Positions 35,863 through 46,103 of a stretch of 64,000 bases of DNA are shown one piece after another. How positions within the stretch are numbered: the stretch's first letter is position 1; each line of letters starts with the position of its first letter. The DNA comes from Leptospira montravelensis. Its GTDB lineage: Bacteria > Spirochaetota > Leptospiria > Leptospirales > Leptospiraceae. Below the pieces are notes generated by a model. It was not told where the DNA came from. It did not search any database and saw only the letters and a list, made by a program, of their open reading frames with translations. A program made the translations under genes and the position numbers. The stretch is from the NCBI RefSeq assembly GCF_004770045.1, contig NZ_RQFO01000016.1, forward strand, positions 694,364 to 758,363, in the 5' to 3' direction.

Positions 35863-38010
35863 TTATTTAAAGAAATTTAAAATGATCCCACCTTTTGTTA
35901 CAAAAAACTCAGCAAACACAAGTGAGGTGATTGCCATAAGTTTAATCAAAATGTTGATGGCAGGACCAGAAGTATCTTTGAACGGATCACCTACTGTATC
36001 ACCCACAACCGCGGCTTTGTGTTTTTCAGAACCTTTTCCACCAGCTGTTTTTTCGATGTATTTTTTAGCGTTGTCCCAAGCTCCACCGGAGTTTGCAGAT
36101 GAAATCGCAAGAACCACACCAGAAACAAGGGCACCAGCAAGAAGACCAGCAAGTGACTTCACACCAAACAAATAACCAACCACAATCGGGCTAAGAAGAA
36201 CTAGTAAACCTGGAGGAATCATTTCCCGAAGAGCCGCAGAAGTAGAAATGTCTACACACTTAGCATACTCTGGTTTTGCAGTTCCTTCCATAAGACCTGG
36301 AATTTCTTTGAATTGGCGACGAACTTCTTTTACCATATCAAGGGCTGCCTTACCTACAGACTTCATTGTCATCGCAGAGAAGATAAAAGGAAGCATTGCT
36401 CCAAAAAGAAGACCACCGAAAACTAATGGATCCAAAAGTTCAATGGAAGTTAAATCAATTGCACCTTCACCCATTTCTTTGGAAGCATTTTGTGTTCTAG
36501 TGATAAACGCTGCAAATAATGCAAGGGATGTAAGGGCAGCAGAACCGATCGCAAAACCTTTTCCTACTGCCGCAGTTGTGTTTCCCGCTGCATCCAAGTT
36601 GTCCGTTCTATCACGAACTTCTTTTCCAAGCTCGGCCATCTCCGCAATCCCACCCGCGTTATCAGAAACAGGGCCGTAAGCATCGATCGTCAGACCAATT
36701 GCAATAGTAGAAATCATACCGATAGCAGCGATCGCGATTCCATACATACCTGCAAGGATATTGGAAACAACGATTACAATCACAAGTAGAATCACAGGAA
36801 CCACAGTGGATTTGTAACCAAGTGCCAAACCGTAAATGATGTTTGTTGCAGCACCAGTTTCACAAGCATCTGCCACTTCGCGCACTGGTTTGTAAGAATG
36901 AGAAGTGTAAATCTCAGTGATCCAACCAATGAACATACCAGCAAACAAACCTAATGCGACTGATGTATAAACATTCCACTTAGTGATGGTTTTATCTCCG
37001 ATTTGGAAACTATCGATCATAAAGATGTCTGTTACAAAATAAAGTGCAATGGCTACGATGAATGTAGAAATCCAAAGTTGGAGTTTGAGAGCTTTTTCTA
37101 CGTTTCCACCTTCTTTCACGCGAGCAAAGAAAGTAGTGATAAGAGAAGCCGGGATTCCAACTGCTGAAATTAAAAGTGGATAGAGGAGAGCCGAGTTATT
37201 GTCAGCAAGAGCCGATGCTGTTGCACCAATCACAAGAGCCGCACAAGTGGCTTCGGCAGCAGAACCAAAAAGGTCAGCACCCATACCAGCGATATCCCCA
37301 ACGTTGTCTCCTACGTTATCAGCAATGGTTGCTGGGTTACGTGGATCATCTTCTGGAATTCCTTTTTCTACCTTACCTACAAGGTCAGCACCAACGTCAG
37401 CGGCTTTGGTATAGATACCACCACCCACACGACCAAAGAGTGCAACCGATGATCCACCGAGACCAAAACCTGCAAGTGATTCCATAAGGATGTGTTTGGC
37501 AACACCTACGTTTGTTCCTGTGAAGAGAAGGAAAAGTCCGATCATACCAAGGACAGCAAGACCAATCAGACCAAAACCCATTACCGCTCCAGAGTCATAA
37601 GCAACACGGAAAGCTTTGGAAAGTGAAGTTTTTGCGGCTTCTGCTGTACGAACGTTACCAGCAGTCGCAATTTTCATTCCTATAAAACCAGAAAGGCAGG
37701 AAATGAGGGCACCGGAAACAAAAGCAACGGCAGTATAAATTCCTTCGTTGAACTCCGTTTTTGGATTATCCAAAAGTAAATAAATGAGAACCGTCATGAA
37801 ACTGATAAATAGCAAAATGACTCGGTATTCTCTGAGAAGGAAGGCCATAGCCCCTTCTGCGATCGCAGCGGAGATTTCTTTCAATTTAGCGGTTTCTTTT
37901 TCACTACCGCCGCCTGCGCCCACTTGGATGCGCACCACCCGAGCCGCGTAGAATATCGCCGTGACTATGGAAACCAGTGCCATGACGATGATGATTAACT
38001 CTACATTCAT
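35863..38010 (-). CDS. hppA: Membrane ion-pumping pyrophosphatase, K+-dependent type
   Basis: Couples PPi hydrolysis to H+ or Na+ transport across the inner membrane. The 715-residue protein has about 16 hydrophobic segments and the substrate loop [30 protein letters not shown]. The K+ site reads [10 protein letters not shown]; the Ala where K+-independent enzymes have Lys assigns it to the K+-dependent group. Pump specificity (H+ versus Na+) cannot be read safely. AGAGGATCTC precedes the ATG, a good ribosome site. Divergent from the TPR-like gene at 38081. Confidence 0.94.
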   Translation of the reverse strand: MNVELIIIVMALVSIVTAIFYAARVVRIQVGAGGGSEKETAKLKEISAAIAEGAMAFLLREYRVILLFISFMTVLIYLLLDNPKTEFNEGIYTAVAFVSGALISCLSGFIGMKIATAGNVRTAEAAKTSLSKAFRVAYDSGAVMGFGLIGLAVLGMIGLFLLFTGTNVGVAKHILMESLAGFGLGGSSVALFGRVGGGIYTKAADVGADLVGKVEKGIPEDDPRNPATIADNVGDNVGDIAGMGADLFGSAAEATCAALVIGATASALADNNSALLYPLLISAVGIPASLITTFFARVKEGGNVEKALKLQLWISTFIVAIALYFVTDIFMIDSFQIGDKTITKWNVYTSVALGLFAGMFIGWITEIYTSHSYKPVREVADACETGAATNIIYGLALGYKSTVVPVILLVIVIVVSNILAGMYGIAIAAIGMISTIAIGLTIDAYGPVSDNAGGIAEMAELGKEVRDRTDNLDAAGNTTAAVGKGFAIGSAALTSLALFAAFITRTQNASKEMGEGAIDLTSIELLDPLVFGGLLFGAMLPFIFSAMTMKSVGKAALDMVKEVRRQFKEIPGLMEGTAKPEYAKCVDISTSAALREMIPPGLLVLLSPIVVGYLFGVKSLAGLLAGALVSGVVLAISSANSGGAWDNAKKYIEKTAGGKGSEKHKAAVVGDTVGDPFKDTSGPAINILIKLMAITSLVFAEFFVTKGGIILNFFK

Positions 38011-38080
38011 GAGATCCTCTTTGAGATTGTTTATTTGAATTTCTAAGATTATTTAGAAGATGACCGATGAGAATCCATAG

Positions 38081-39250
38081 ATGATACTTCGGTCTAGGAG
38101 AATATGGCAATTTGGTGTTCTGGTAACAAGTCTATTTCTGGTTTCGAGGCCAAATTTAGCGCAGACAGAGGTTCTGAACCCCGTTAAGGTTTTTTATGGA
38201 TACGAAGATCTTTTGCGAATGGCCGAAGACAAAATTATCCAAGAAACCCCGGCCAAAGCCTTCGATTTTCTCATCAAAGCAAAAGAAATAAATCCAGATC
38301 CGGACTATCGGTACTATAATTTAGCCGCACGCGCCCATATGAAGTTAGGGCAGGTCTTTGATGGAATCCATGCCTATGAAGAATCCATCAAAAAGAAAAA
38401 AGACCAACTTGATTTGATTCTTTTTATTGCTGACTTTTACGAAAAGGAAAGGAAACAAAAAGAAGCTTTGTTCTATACCAAATTGTATTTAGAACAAAAA
38501 CCAAATGCAAAGTACAGATTGTATACAGCTGCCATTTTATCCAGACAACTCGGTTTAGAATCCGATTATGAATCCTATATTCAAATATTAGAATCAGACA
38601 AAACTTTTGTTTCTGAAAAAGATGCCTTACAAGCAAGCCTACTAAAAAATATCAAAGGCAAAAAATGGAAAGAAGCGGATGACTTGAGTTTGCGATACTT
38701 AGTATATTTTCCTCGGGAAGAAGCAATGTATGAAACCTTAATTCTAGCACGTAGAGGAAGAGAATCCGAACTTTTAGAACAAGCCTACCAATGGACTTCT
38801 ACCATATTTTTAAATGATACTAGATACTTTACAAGGTATGGAGTGTTTCTCCAAGAAAAACAAAGATATTTGGAAGCATTAACTTTATTTCGACGGGGAT
38901 TTTACAATTTACTCAAATTTTATCCAGATTCGGATGCTGGTGAAATCCTATTTCTCATTCGTCAAAGTTATGCGAATCTTGGAAAAGATAGAGACACTCT
39001 TGCGATTGATTCCCTAGTTAAGGACTTTCAAAACCAAAACAAACTCACGACCACAGAATTAGAAAACCACCAAAACACGTATCGTAAAAATAGAGAGTAT
39101 TTGTTATTTTGTATCCACTGGTTTTCCAAACGAGATACGACAAAAGCAAACGAATACCGTCAAAAATTGAAAGATAGGGATTTGGAATTTGAAGAATCGG
39201 AATTCCTGCGGGTGATGGGAGTTTTTTCCGCTCTCCCACAGGATCTTTAA
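38081..39250 (+). CDS. Exported TPR-like protein
   Basis: A 389-residue protein with a signal peptide (ending PNLAQT) and TPR-like helix pairs through the whole length (for example YYNLAARAHMKLGQVFDGIHAYEESI, RYGVFLQEKQRYLEALTLFRRG). No catalytic motif. Likely a periplasmic scaffold. It is divergent from hppA and convergent with acs, with a hairpin terminator downstream. Function unknown. Confidence 0.75.
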   Translation: MILRSRRIWQFGVLVTSLFLVSRPNLAQTEVLNPVKVFYGYEDLLRMAEDKIIQETPAKAFDFLIKAKEINPDPDYRYYNLAARAHMKLGQVFDGIHAYEESIKKKKDQLDLILFIADFYEKERKQKEALFYTKLYLEQKPNAKYRLYTAAILSRQLGLESDYESYIQILESDKTFVSEKDALQASLLKNIKGKKWKEADDLSLRYLVYFPREEAMYETLILARRGRESELLEQAYQWTSTIFLNDTRYFTRYGVFLQEKQRYLEALTLFRRGFYNLLKFYPDSDAGEILFLIRQSYANLGKDRDTLAIDSLVKDFQNQNKLTTTELENHQNTYRKNREYLLFCIHWFSKRDTTKANEYRQKLKDRDLEFEESEFLRVMGVFSALPQDL

Positions 39251-39261
39251 TACAGGTAGAA

Positions 39262-39295
39262 CCCAACTCATAGAAGGAGTTGGGATTTAAAATCT
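39262..39295. terminator. Terminator between convergent TPR-like and acs genes
   Basis: CCCAACTC (39262-39269) pairs perfectly with GAGTTGGG (39277-39284); ATTT-rich sequence follows. It lies 11 bases after the TPR-like stop and 16 bases before the acs stop, so it may serve both strands. Confidence 0.6.
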
Positions 39296-39299
39296 TATC

Positions 39300-41264
39300 T
39301 TAACTGTGGAATTTTTTCTTATCGTCAATTAACGACTGTACCACGGATGGATCAGCGAGGGTACTGATATCTCCCAAAGTATCAAATTCGTTATTGGCAA
39401 TTTTTCTTAAAATCCTACGCATGATTTTCCCTGATCTGGTTTTGGGAAGTCCCGGAGCCCAATGGATGACTTCTGGCCTTGCAATTTTACCAATCACCTT
39501 TTCGACCATGGCAATCAGTTCTTTTTTTAAGGCATCATTGGTTGTCACACCATGTTTCACAGTCACATAGGCATAAATTCCCTGACCTTTGATGTCATGT
39601 GGAAATCCGACAACCGCTGCTTCGGCAACTGATTTATGTTCAACAAGAGCACTCTCCACTTCTGCAGAACCAATTCTGTGTCCCGAAACATTCAGAACAT
39701 CATCGACTCTTCCTGTTATGCGAAAGTATCCATCTTTGTCTTTATTGGCACCATCCCCTGTGAAGTAATACCCTTTGAATTGCGAAAAGTATGTATCAAA
39801 AAAACGTTTTGGATCTCCATACACACCTCGCATCATCGAAGGCCAAGGTTTTGCGATACATAGATTTCCAGAAATTTCTCCTTTGCCTTTGACTTCCACA
39901 CCTTCGTTGTCCACGAGAACCGGTAGGATTCCATAAAATGGCCAACTTGCCGAACCAGGCTTTTGCGGGATGGCTCCAGGAACTCCAGAGATCATAATGG
40001 ATCCGGTTTCTGTTTGCCACCAAGTATCCACAATTGGGCATTTTGATTTTCCAATATTCGTATGATACCATTCCCAAGCTTCTGGATTGATAGGCTCACC
40101 CACAGAACCAAGAAGACGCAACGAAGCGAGAGATCTTTTTTTAATAGGTTCAATTCCTTCTCGCATGAGTGCTCGGATGGCAGTTGGTGCTGTGTAAAAT
40201 ACTGTGACTTTGTATTTATCAATCACATCCCAAAAACGACCGGCATCAGGATAACTAGGAACCCCTTCAAACATTAGGGAAGTAGCACCATTGGACAAAG
40301 GTCCATAAAGAATGTAACTGTGTCCTGTGATCCATCCGATGTCTGCCGTACACCAGTAAGTATCTGTATCTTTATAATCAAAGATCGTAGCAAAGGTAAG
40401 ATTGGCACCGAGTAGATATCCAGCTGTGGTATGAAGGACACCCTTTGGTTTTCCCGTAGATCCTGAAGTATAAAGAAGAAAAAGTGGATCTTCGGAATCC
40501 ATGACCACAGGAGGGCATTCTTTTTTGATATCGGGTTCTTTCATCAGGTAGTGGTACCAGTGGTCTCTACCTTCTTTCCAATTTAAATTTCCTTCGTCTC
40601 CAGTTCGCTTAACAACGATTACGTCTTTGACTTTGTATTTACTATCTTCTAAAGCCACATCCACATTTTTTTTGAGTTCGACTGGTCTGCCACCGCGATA
40701 CCCACCATCTGCAGTAATGACAAGTGTGGGTTTGCAGTCTTCAATCCGACCAAGTAGGGCTTCTGGTGAAAATCCACCAAACACAACAGAGTGTACTGCT
40801 CCAATTCGGGTACATGCAAGCGTAGTGATCGCAAGTTCCGGAATCATCGGGAGATAAATGAGGACTCTGTCCCCTTTTTTTACATTAAACTTCTTTAGAA
40901 CGTTTGCAAAATGATTCACTTCGCGGTGGAGGTCATGGTAGGTAAGGACTTTGGATTCATCAGGGTTGTCTCCTTCCCAAATGAGAGCCGCTTTGTTTTT
41001 TAAAGGAGAATCTAAATGTCTGTCTAAACAATTATAGGATACATTGAGTTTCCCGCCAACAAACCATTCTACTTTTGCTTTGGCAAAATCGTGTTTGAGA
41101 ACCTTGGTCCATTTTTTAAACCAAGTTAGGCGTTTGGCTTGTTCGGCCCAAAACTTTTCCGGTTTTTCTATCGATTCTTTGTATTTGGTTTTGTATTCTT
41201 TTAAACTAACGTTTGCTAATTTAGCGAAGTCTTTGGACGGTGCCACGATTCTTTCTTTCGGCAT
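39300..41264 (-). CDS. acs: Acetyl-CoA synthetase
   Basis: Makes acetyl-CoA from acetate, ATP and CoA through acetyl-AMP. The 654-residue protein has the adenylation motifs [28 protein letters not shown] and the C-terminal [14 protein letters not shown] with the Lys that is acetylated in regulated Acs enzymes. Length is typical. AGAGGGAATCT precedes the ATG. Leptospira live on beta-oxidation of fatty acids, where acetate scavenging fits. It lies downstream of folE but a strong hairpin separates them. Confidence 0.96.
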   Translation of the reverse strand: MPKERIVAPSKDFAKLANVSLKEYKTKYKESIEKPEKFWAEQAKRLTWFKKWTKVLKHDFAKAKVEWFVGGKLNVSYNCLDRHLDSPLKNKAALIWEGDNPDESKVLTYHDLHREVNHFANVLKKFNVKKGDRVLIYLPMIPELAITTLACTRIGAVHSVVFGGFSPEALLGRIEDCKPTLVITADGGYRGGRPVELKKNVDVALEDSKYKVKDVIVVKRTGDEGNLNWKEGRDHWYHYLMKEPDIKKECPPVVMDSEDPLFLLYTSGSTGKPKGVLHTTAGYLLGANLTFATIFDYKDTDTYWCTADIGWITGHSYILYGPLSNGATSLMFEGVPSYPDAGRFWDVIDKYKVTVFYTAPTAIRALMREGIEPIKKRSLASLRLLGSVGEPINPEAWEWYHTNIGKSKCPIVDTWWQTETGSIMISGVPGAIPQKPGSASWPFYGILPVLVDNEGVEVKGKGEISGNLCIAKPWPSMMRGVYGDPKRFFDTYFSQFKGYYFTGDGANKDKDGYFRITGRVDDVLNVSGHRIGSAEVESALVEHKSVAEAAVVGFPHDIKGQGIYAYVTVKHGVTTNDALKKELIAMVEKVIGKIARPEVIHWAPGLPKTRSGKIMRRILRKIANNEFDTLGDISTLADPSVVQSLIDDKKKFHS

Positions 41265-41284
41265 AGATTCCCTCTAAAGAAAGA

Positions 41285-41325
41285 ATGCTGAACTTTTTTT
41301 TAGAAAAGTCCAGCATGAATCTGAA
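41285..41325 (-). terminator. Terminator of folE
   Basis: A long stem: ATGCTG-A-ACTTTT (41285-41297) with AAAAGT-C-CAGCAT (41304-41316), a single A-C mismatch inside. Read leftward it is followed by TTCTTTCTTT. It lies between folE and acs, isolating acs from folE transcription. Confidence 0.7.
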
Positions 41326-41347
41326 AAATTGGATTTAAAAATTGAAC

Positions 41348-41899
41348 TTAATGCGAGCCGGTTCGGATCAAATCCAAAAATTCGCTGCGAGTCGTTGGAT
41401 CTGTTTTGAATAGACCAAGTAGGCTAGAAGTAAATAGTTCTGAGTTTTGTTTTTCCACTCCACGCATCATCATACATAGATGTTTGGCTTTGATGACAAC
41501 ACCCACACCAAGCGGATCTAAGGTTTCTTGGATGGCCTGGGCAATTTGGTCAGTGAGTCGTTCTTGCACTTGCAGACGACGAGCAAACACATCAACAATT
41601 CTTGGAATTTTACTAATTCCTATGATTTTTTTATTGGGAATGTATGCCACATGAGCCCTTCCATAAAAAGGAAGTAAGTGGTGTTCACACAAAGAATACA
41701 TTTCAATATCGCGAACCAAAACCATACCTGTAGTGTTTTCTTCAAAGATCGCACCATTCACAATTTGGTTCAAATCAGCTTTATAACCACTGGTCAAAAA
41801 GTCATAAGCCTTCTTCACTCGATTAGGCGTTTTCACAAGACCTTCTCGCGAGGGATCTTCACCAATTTGTTTTAGGATTTCTTCGATTAAGTTTTCCAT
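41348..41899 (-). CDS. folE: GTP cyclohydrolase I
   Basis: Converts GTP to 7,8-dihydroneopterin triphosphate for folate and 7-deazaguanine synthesis. The 183-residue protein has the type IA signature: [20 protein letters not shown] with the zinc Cys and His, [19 protein letters not shown], and the second zinc Cys in [23 protein letters not shown] precedes the ATG. The QueE gene at 27.9 kb uses the pterin branch downstream of this enzyme. Confidence 0.95.
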   Translation of the reverse strand: MENLIEEILKQIGEDPSREGLVKTPNRVKKAYDFLTSGYKADLNQIVNGAIFEENTTGMVLVRDIEMYSLCEHHLLPFYGRAHVAYIPNKKIIGISKIPRIVDVFARRLQVQERLTDQIAQAIQETLDPLGVGVVIKAKHLCMMMRGVEKQNSELFTSSLLGLFKTDPTTRSEFLDLIRTGSH

Positions 41900-42057
41900 T
41901 CGATTCCTTTTGACAGATATGTTCCTGGTGTTCTGATCCTGCCTTCCAAATTATGAATGCAGAATATTTACTAGTAATTTGACTAGACTTGACTTATCGG
42001 GAAAAGATACATTTCCTTTTTTTTTAAATTAATTCTAAAGGACATAATCAAATCAGA

Positions 42058-43167
42058 ATGCGGATTAAAATTGGATACGATGCACGGATGATTGAAAACT
42101 CTGGGATTGGGATTCGGATCCAACATATTTTGAAATTTTGGCCCATTTCTACAAAGATTGCCGATTTATATATTTTTGGTGATCCCATTGTTTTAAAAAA
42201 ATACGACCTTCCGAAACACGCGGAAATCATAGAATACAAAACAAATATCTATTCCCCTAAGGAATTTTTAGGTCATTCCAGAATGGCCGAAATGGATCTT
42301 TTAGATATCCCTCATTTTAATATTCCCTTTCCATACATTCGTAAATGCATAGTTACCATTCATGATCTCATTCCTTATCATTTTAAGGCAGCACATAGTT
42401 CTCTCGTCAAACGAGTGTATATGCAAATTGTATTTCGTTGGATCAAATGGTTTGCTCGGAAAATCATTACGGTTTCAGAGTATACAAAAGAAGATTTGGT
42501 AAAATGTTTTGGATATCCGAGAGAAAAAATTTCTGTTGTTTATAACGGAATCGATTTACAAAACTTTTCAAAACAAACACCGTCAAAAGTTTCTCAATTT
42601 ATCAAAAAACACAAACTTCCCCAATCTTATTTATTCACTGTAGGAATTGGAAAAACTCACAAAAACTTTCCGTTTTTATTATCCAATTTAGAAAAACTTT
42701 GGAACCAACAAAAACTATCTTTGCCTTTAGTAGTTGGCGGTCTTAAGGAAGAAATCCCGGAAGATTTTTTAGTAATCCAAAGGAAACATCCAAACAAAAT
42801 TTATTTTTTATCTCACTTGCCTTACTCAGAACTTCCACTGGCTTACCAGGCTGCAAAGGTATTTCTCTATCCGTCCTTATTTGAGGGGTTTGGATTTCCT
42901 GTTTTAGAAGCCCAGAGCGTGGGGACTCCCGTTTTTTCCTCTAACGCCAGTGTATTGCCAGAAGTCCTTGGAAATGGGTATGAGGCCTTTGATCCAAAAG
43001 ATTCCGATTCCTTCCAAAACAAATTGCTTATCTTACTAAAAGATTCTAAAAGACTCAGTCAGTTGAAAGTTTTAGGAGAAAAAAATGCCAAACGATTCTT
43101 ATGGACATCGGCGATCGATTCTCTAAAGCAAGTTTACAACACCATTCTCGAACAAAAAACCCGATAA
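42058..43167 (+). CDS. Glycosyltransferase family 4 (GT-B fold)
   Basis: Transfers a sugar from a nucleotide donor, probably in lipopolysaccharide or glycan assembly. The 369-residue protein has the C-terminal GT4 donor site LYPSLFEGFGFPVLEAQSVGTPV and VLPEVLGNGYEAFDP, with DIPHFNIPF and VTIHDLIPY in the acceptor half. AAAGGA lies about 15 bases upstream. It is monocistronic; no LPS cluster is nearby. Donor and acceptor unknown. Confidence 0.88.
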   Translation: MRIKIGYDARMIENSGIGIRIQHILKFWPISTKIADLYIFGDPIVLKKYDLPKHAEIIEYKTNIYSPKEFLGHSRMAEMDLLDIPHFNIPFPYIRKCIVTIHDLIPYHFKAAHSSLVKRVYMQIVFRWIKWFARKIITVSEYTKEDLVKCFGYPREKISVVYNGIDLQNFSKQTPSKVSQFIKKHKLPQSYLFTVGIGKTHKNFPFLLSNLEKLWNQQKLSLPLVVGGLKEEIPEDFLVIQRKHPNKIYFLSHLPYSELPLAYQAAKVFLYPSLFEGFGFPVLEAQSVGTPVFSSNASVLPEVLGNGYEAFDPKDSDSFQNKLLILLKDSKRLSQLKVLGEKNAKRFLWTSAIDSLKQVYNTILEQKTR

Positions 43168-43268
43168 AATTCCGGGGGCTTTCACGGTTTTGCGAAATTT
43201 TCCAAACTTGAGCCAAAAAAAAATTCTTGTCGTACTATTTGGATACTTAGAGACTGATTCTCAGAACC

Positions 43269-43460
43269 ATGATCAAGTGTCACTGTGCAGAAGTTTTCTT
43301 TGAATCTATCTTAAATGTTGTCAAAGAATCCAATCGCCCTATACTAGAAGTAGCCCGCGAGATGGGAGCGGCTGATACTTGTACGGCTTGTGTTCCGGAT
43401 ATGTTAGCCTTCATCGAGCAGGAATTGGAAGGTCAACTTGCAGGAAATACAACTCATTGA
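43269..43460 (+). CDS. Small BFD-like [2Fe-2S] protein
   Basis: A 63-residue protein with C4-x-C6 near the start and C38-x2-C41 near the end (MIKCHCAEV, ADTCTACVPDM), the spacing of bacterioferritin-associated ferredoxin and NifU-middle-domain [2Fe-2S] sites. BFD reduces bacterioferritin to release iron, but no bacterioferritin is in the window. The 3' end overlaps the cupin gene by 23 bases, suggesting coupling. A function in iron handling is inferred from the fold only. Confidence 0.7.
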   Translation: MIKCHCAEVFFESILNVVKESNRPILEVAREMGAADTCTACVPDMLAFIEQELEGQLAGNTTH

Positions 43461-43911
43461 TTCCGACTTAATCGGAAACCTCGTCAAAAAAGCGCAAAAC
43501 GCAGAAAGAAAACGTACCAACCACAACTTCCATGAACAAAAGGAAGTGTACCAAAGATTCTTAAACGTTCTTTCAAAAAACACCTACATTCCACCTCACA
43601 GACATTTGTCGGATCCAAAACCAGAAACTTTTGTCATCCTCGAAGGGGAAATCGGATTTTTAATTTTCCATGAGAATGGGGAAATTAAAGAAGCACATAA
43701 ACTTTCATCCAAAGGTCCAAAACGTGGTATCGACCTGCAGCCAGGTGTTTGGCATAGTTTGGTTTGTTTGTCAGAAACAGCCGTTTGTTTTGAAGGAAAG
43801 TCTGGTCCTTATGATCCGACAGTTGATAAGGAATTTCATCCAAAATATCCGCTGGAAAGTGATCCTAAGTTTTCAGAAACCATCAAATCCTTTGAATCAC
43901 TATTTCTATGA
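43438..43911 (+). CDS. wbuC: WbuC-like cupin protein
   Basis: A 157-residue cupin resembling WbuC, found in O-antigen clusters of other bacteria. Visible are YIPPHRHLSDPKPETFVILEGE, the cupin His-His-Glu metal site, and GIDLQPGVWHSLV with the third His. The start is TTG at 43438 inside the ferredoxin gene; no ATG fits. Substrate unknown. Its stop overlaps the ATG of the esterase gene (ATGA). Confidence 0.75.
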   Translation: MQEIQLIDSDLIGNLVKKAQNAERKRTNHNFHEQKEVYQRFLNVLSKNTYIPPHRHLSDPKPETFVILEGEIGFLIFHENGEIKEAHKLSSKGPKRGIDLQPGVWHSLVCLSETAVCFEGKSGPYDPTVDKEFHPKYPLESDPKFSETIKSFESLFL

Positions 43912-44924
43912 ATTGGATTTCTGTTCCAAATCAGTTATACCTAACTTTATTTATGGTGTCATTTTCCTTCTTTTGTAAATCGCTGCCATCGATTGTTCCT
44001 GTTAAAGAACACAAACAACAATCGATTTCTTCAGATGGAATCATACGTTCTTTTCGATATTACATCCCTAAACAATTTAAAGAAGATAAATTACCCGTCA
44101 TTTTTATTCTGCATGGTGGCGGAGGAAGTGGTGAGGGTATGATTTATCTTTCTCGAATGTCGGAAAAAGCAGAGGAATATGGATTTATTGCAGTATACCC
44201 TGATGGTTACGCAAACCGTTGGAATGACGGAAGAAAAATTCCACATTCATTAACTGATAAAAGAAATACCAAAGATGTAGATTTTTTTCGCGATATGGTT
44301 CGCCATTTGGATTCTGAATATCCCATAGACCACAATCGGATTCATGCAGTTGGAATTTCCAACGGCGGATTTATGACACAGCGTTTGTTATGCGAGGCTC
44401 CCGATTTATTTAGTTCGGGTTATTCCGTAGCAGCAGTAACATCACGTGGATTAAAAGAAATTTGTTATCCTCCTCCGCAAAAATCAATTGGATTCATAAT
44501 GGGAATGTCCGATGACGTGGTTCCCTACCAAGGGGGAACTGTTTCGATTCCTACTGATCCAAACAACCAGTCACAAAGAATTGCAGCTGGAGATGTTCTT
44601 TCTTATTTAGAATCTTTAGAATACTGGACTTCCAGTTTGTCCTGCAAAGAAGAATCAAAATCCAAAAAAAGACATTTAAATAAATTTTGGAAAAGAGACA
44701 TACAATACACTAAATTCACTGATTGTTCTAGTGACCAGATTGTGGAAGGGTATTTGATCCCCGGTGGAGGACATATTTGGCCAAATGGTTTTTATTACCA
44801 AAATGAAAAACAATATGGCTACTTAAGTAAGGACTTGGATACAAGAGAGATTGTGATACAATTCTTTCGAACGACATATAAAAAAGATAAGTTGGTAAAC
44901 AATAATGCACCATTCGGAAATTAG
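43908..44924 (+). CDS. Exported PHB-depolymerase-like esterase
   Basis: A 338-residue alpha/beta hydrolase of the LpqC/poly(3-hydroxybutyrate) depolymerase group. Leader segment SFSFFC may be a lipoprotein signal. The oxyanion HGGGGSGEG and the nucleophile elbow GISNGGF (Ser) are complete; GGGHIWP contains the likely catalytic His, and GMSDDVVP the Asp. It may cut polyester or feruloyl-type esters. ATG overlaps the cupin stop; its end overlaps the next hydrolase by 20 bases. Confidence 0.82.
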   Translation: MNWISVPNQLYLTLFMVSFSFFCKSLPSIVPVKEHKQQSISSDGIIRSFRYYIPKQFKEDKLPVIFILHGGGGSGEGMIYLSRMSEKAEEYGFIAVYPDGYANRWNDGRKIPHSLTDKRNTKDVDFFRDMVRHLDSEYPIDHNRIHAVGISNGGFMTQRLLCEAPDLFSSGYSVAAVTSRGLKEICYPPPQKSIGFIMGMSDDVVPYQGGTVSIPTDPNNQSQRIAAGDVLSYLESLEYWTSSLSCKEESKSKKRHLNKFWKRDIQYTKFTDCSSDQIVEGYLIPGGGHIWPNGFYYQNEKQYGYLSKDLDTREIVIQFFRTTYKKDKLVNNNAPFGN

Positions 44925-45783
44925 AAATTCATCCACTGTATTTACCACCTTAGAAACAGGGACAGGTGATCCTGTTCTTTTCCTACATGGATTTCCTGAT
45001 AATTATAAAACCTTTGCTCCTATTATGGAATCCATTGGAAAAAAAGGATTTCATTGTATCGCTCCAGTTATGCGAGGATATGAACCATCTACGATTTCGC
45101 ATTCTCAAAAGTTACACGTCGTTGATTTAGTGCAAGACATCTTAGGTTGGATGGAAGACCGACGTTGGGAACAAGTGCATTTGGTTGGTCACAATTGGGG
45201 GGCAGTGATTGCCTTTGCCGCCGGAATGTATTATCCGAATCGTATTAAATCCATCACAAGTCTTGGAGTACCACTCCTTCGCACCTACCAAGATTCCTTT
45301 TTTTGGGCTCCACAACAGACCATTCATTCTTGGTATGTTTTACTATTCCAAATTCCTTTTTTGGCAGAACTGACTATTCGATCTAACGACTTTGCTTTGG
45401 TGGATTTTTTATGGAAGGATTGGTCACCTGGATATACACCAAACCAAGACCACTTAGCAGAGATTAAATCTAACTTTCAAAATCCAGGTATTTTATCTTC
45501 TGCACTTGCCTATTACCGTAATTTAAATGATCTTTTTACTGAATCAGGTAGAGAAAGTATTTTAGGAATTTTAGATTCGCAAATTAACGTCCCAAGTCAA
45601 ATTTTGTACGGATTAAACGATGGTTGTTTTCATAAAAATCTTTTTGAACATCTTTTAGATGAAACAGACTTTCCTTGTGGGTTTCGCAAAATTGGTTTCG
45701 ATCATGCAGGACATTTCTTACATTGGGAAAAAAGAGAAGAAGTGGCAAAGTCGATTTTAGAATGGTTACAAAAAAATAAATAA
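44905..45783 (+). CDS. Alpha/beta hydrolase, epoxide-hydrolase-like, with Asn at the nucleophile
   Basis: A 292-residue protein with the epoxide-hydrolase pattern: oxyanion HGFPD at 28-32, the elbow GHNWG at 95-99, late acid in LYGLNDGC and His in FDHAGHFLHWE. In active epoxide hydrolases the elbow is GHDWG with a catalytic Asp; here it is Asn97. The protein may be inactive, self-activate by deamidation, or use another chemistry. Overlap with the preceding esterase gene suggests translational coupling. No signal peptide. Confidence 0.8.
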   Translation: MHHSEIRNSSTVFTTLETGTGDPVLFLHGFPDNYKTFAPIMESIGKKGFHCIAPVMRGYEPSTISHSQKLHVVDLVQDILGWMEDRRWEQVHLVGHNWGAVIAFAAGMYYPNRIKSITSLGVPLLRTYQDSFFWAPQQTIHSWYVLLFQIPFLAELTIRSNDFALVDFLWKDWSPGYTPNQDHLAEIKSNFQNPGILSSALAYYRNLNDLFTESGRESILGILDSQINVPSQILYGLNDGCFHKNLFEHLLDETDFPCGFRKIGFDHAGHFLHWEKREEVAKSILEWLQKNK

Positions 45784-45832
45784 TTGAATCCATCTCTTTT
45801 CCTTCGTCAAACATTCTTTAAGGAGATTGAAT

Positions 45833-46033
45833 ATGTTTCAGAATATGGGTCTTTATGACAGAATCATTCGAGTGGTCGTGGGTTTGGTATTAGGTGGTCT
45901 CTATCTGACTGGAGTTGTAGAAGGAACAACGGCTTTGGTTCTTCTCATTATCGGACTTGTGATGATTGCCACTTCTGCTATCGGATTTTGTCCAGCTTAC
46001 CTTCCTTTTAAAATTACTACAAAAGAAAAATAA
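45833..46033 (+). CDS. DUF2892 small membrane protein
   Basis: A 66-residue protein with two hydrophobic segments (VVVGLVLGGLYLTGVVEG, LVLLIIGLVMIATSAIGF) followed by CPAYLPF, the DUF2892/YgaP-like transmembrane motif. Such domains often accompany rhodanese or thioredoxin-type sulphur chemistry; none is adjacent. AGGAG at 45821-45825 places the start at ATG 45833 (7-base gap), not at the TTG 45827, which is too close to it. Confidence 0.82.
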   Translation: MFQNMGLYDRIIRVVVGLVLGGLYLTGVVEGTTALVLLIIGLVMIATSAIGFCPAYLPFKITTKEK

Positions 46034-46053
46034 GAATCACAGAAAGTGATGCA

Positions 46054-46103
46054 AAACCAACTCACAGATTTTATTTGGGAGTTGGTTTATTTATTATTTT
46101 TTT
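46054..46103 (+). terminator. Terminator of the DUF2892 gene
   Basis: AAACCAACTC (46054-46063) pairs with GAGTTGGTTT (46079-46088) across a 15-base loop; then ATTTATTATTTTTTT. It lies between convergent genes. Confidence 0.65.

Noticed and set aside
36248..37487. Several rightward ORFs inside hppA
   Set aside because: Shadows of the conserved pyrophosphatase; no start signal or family.
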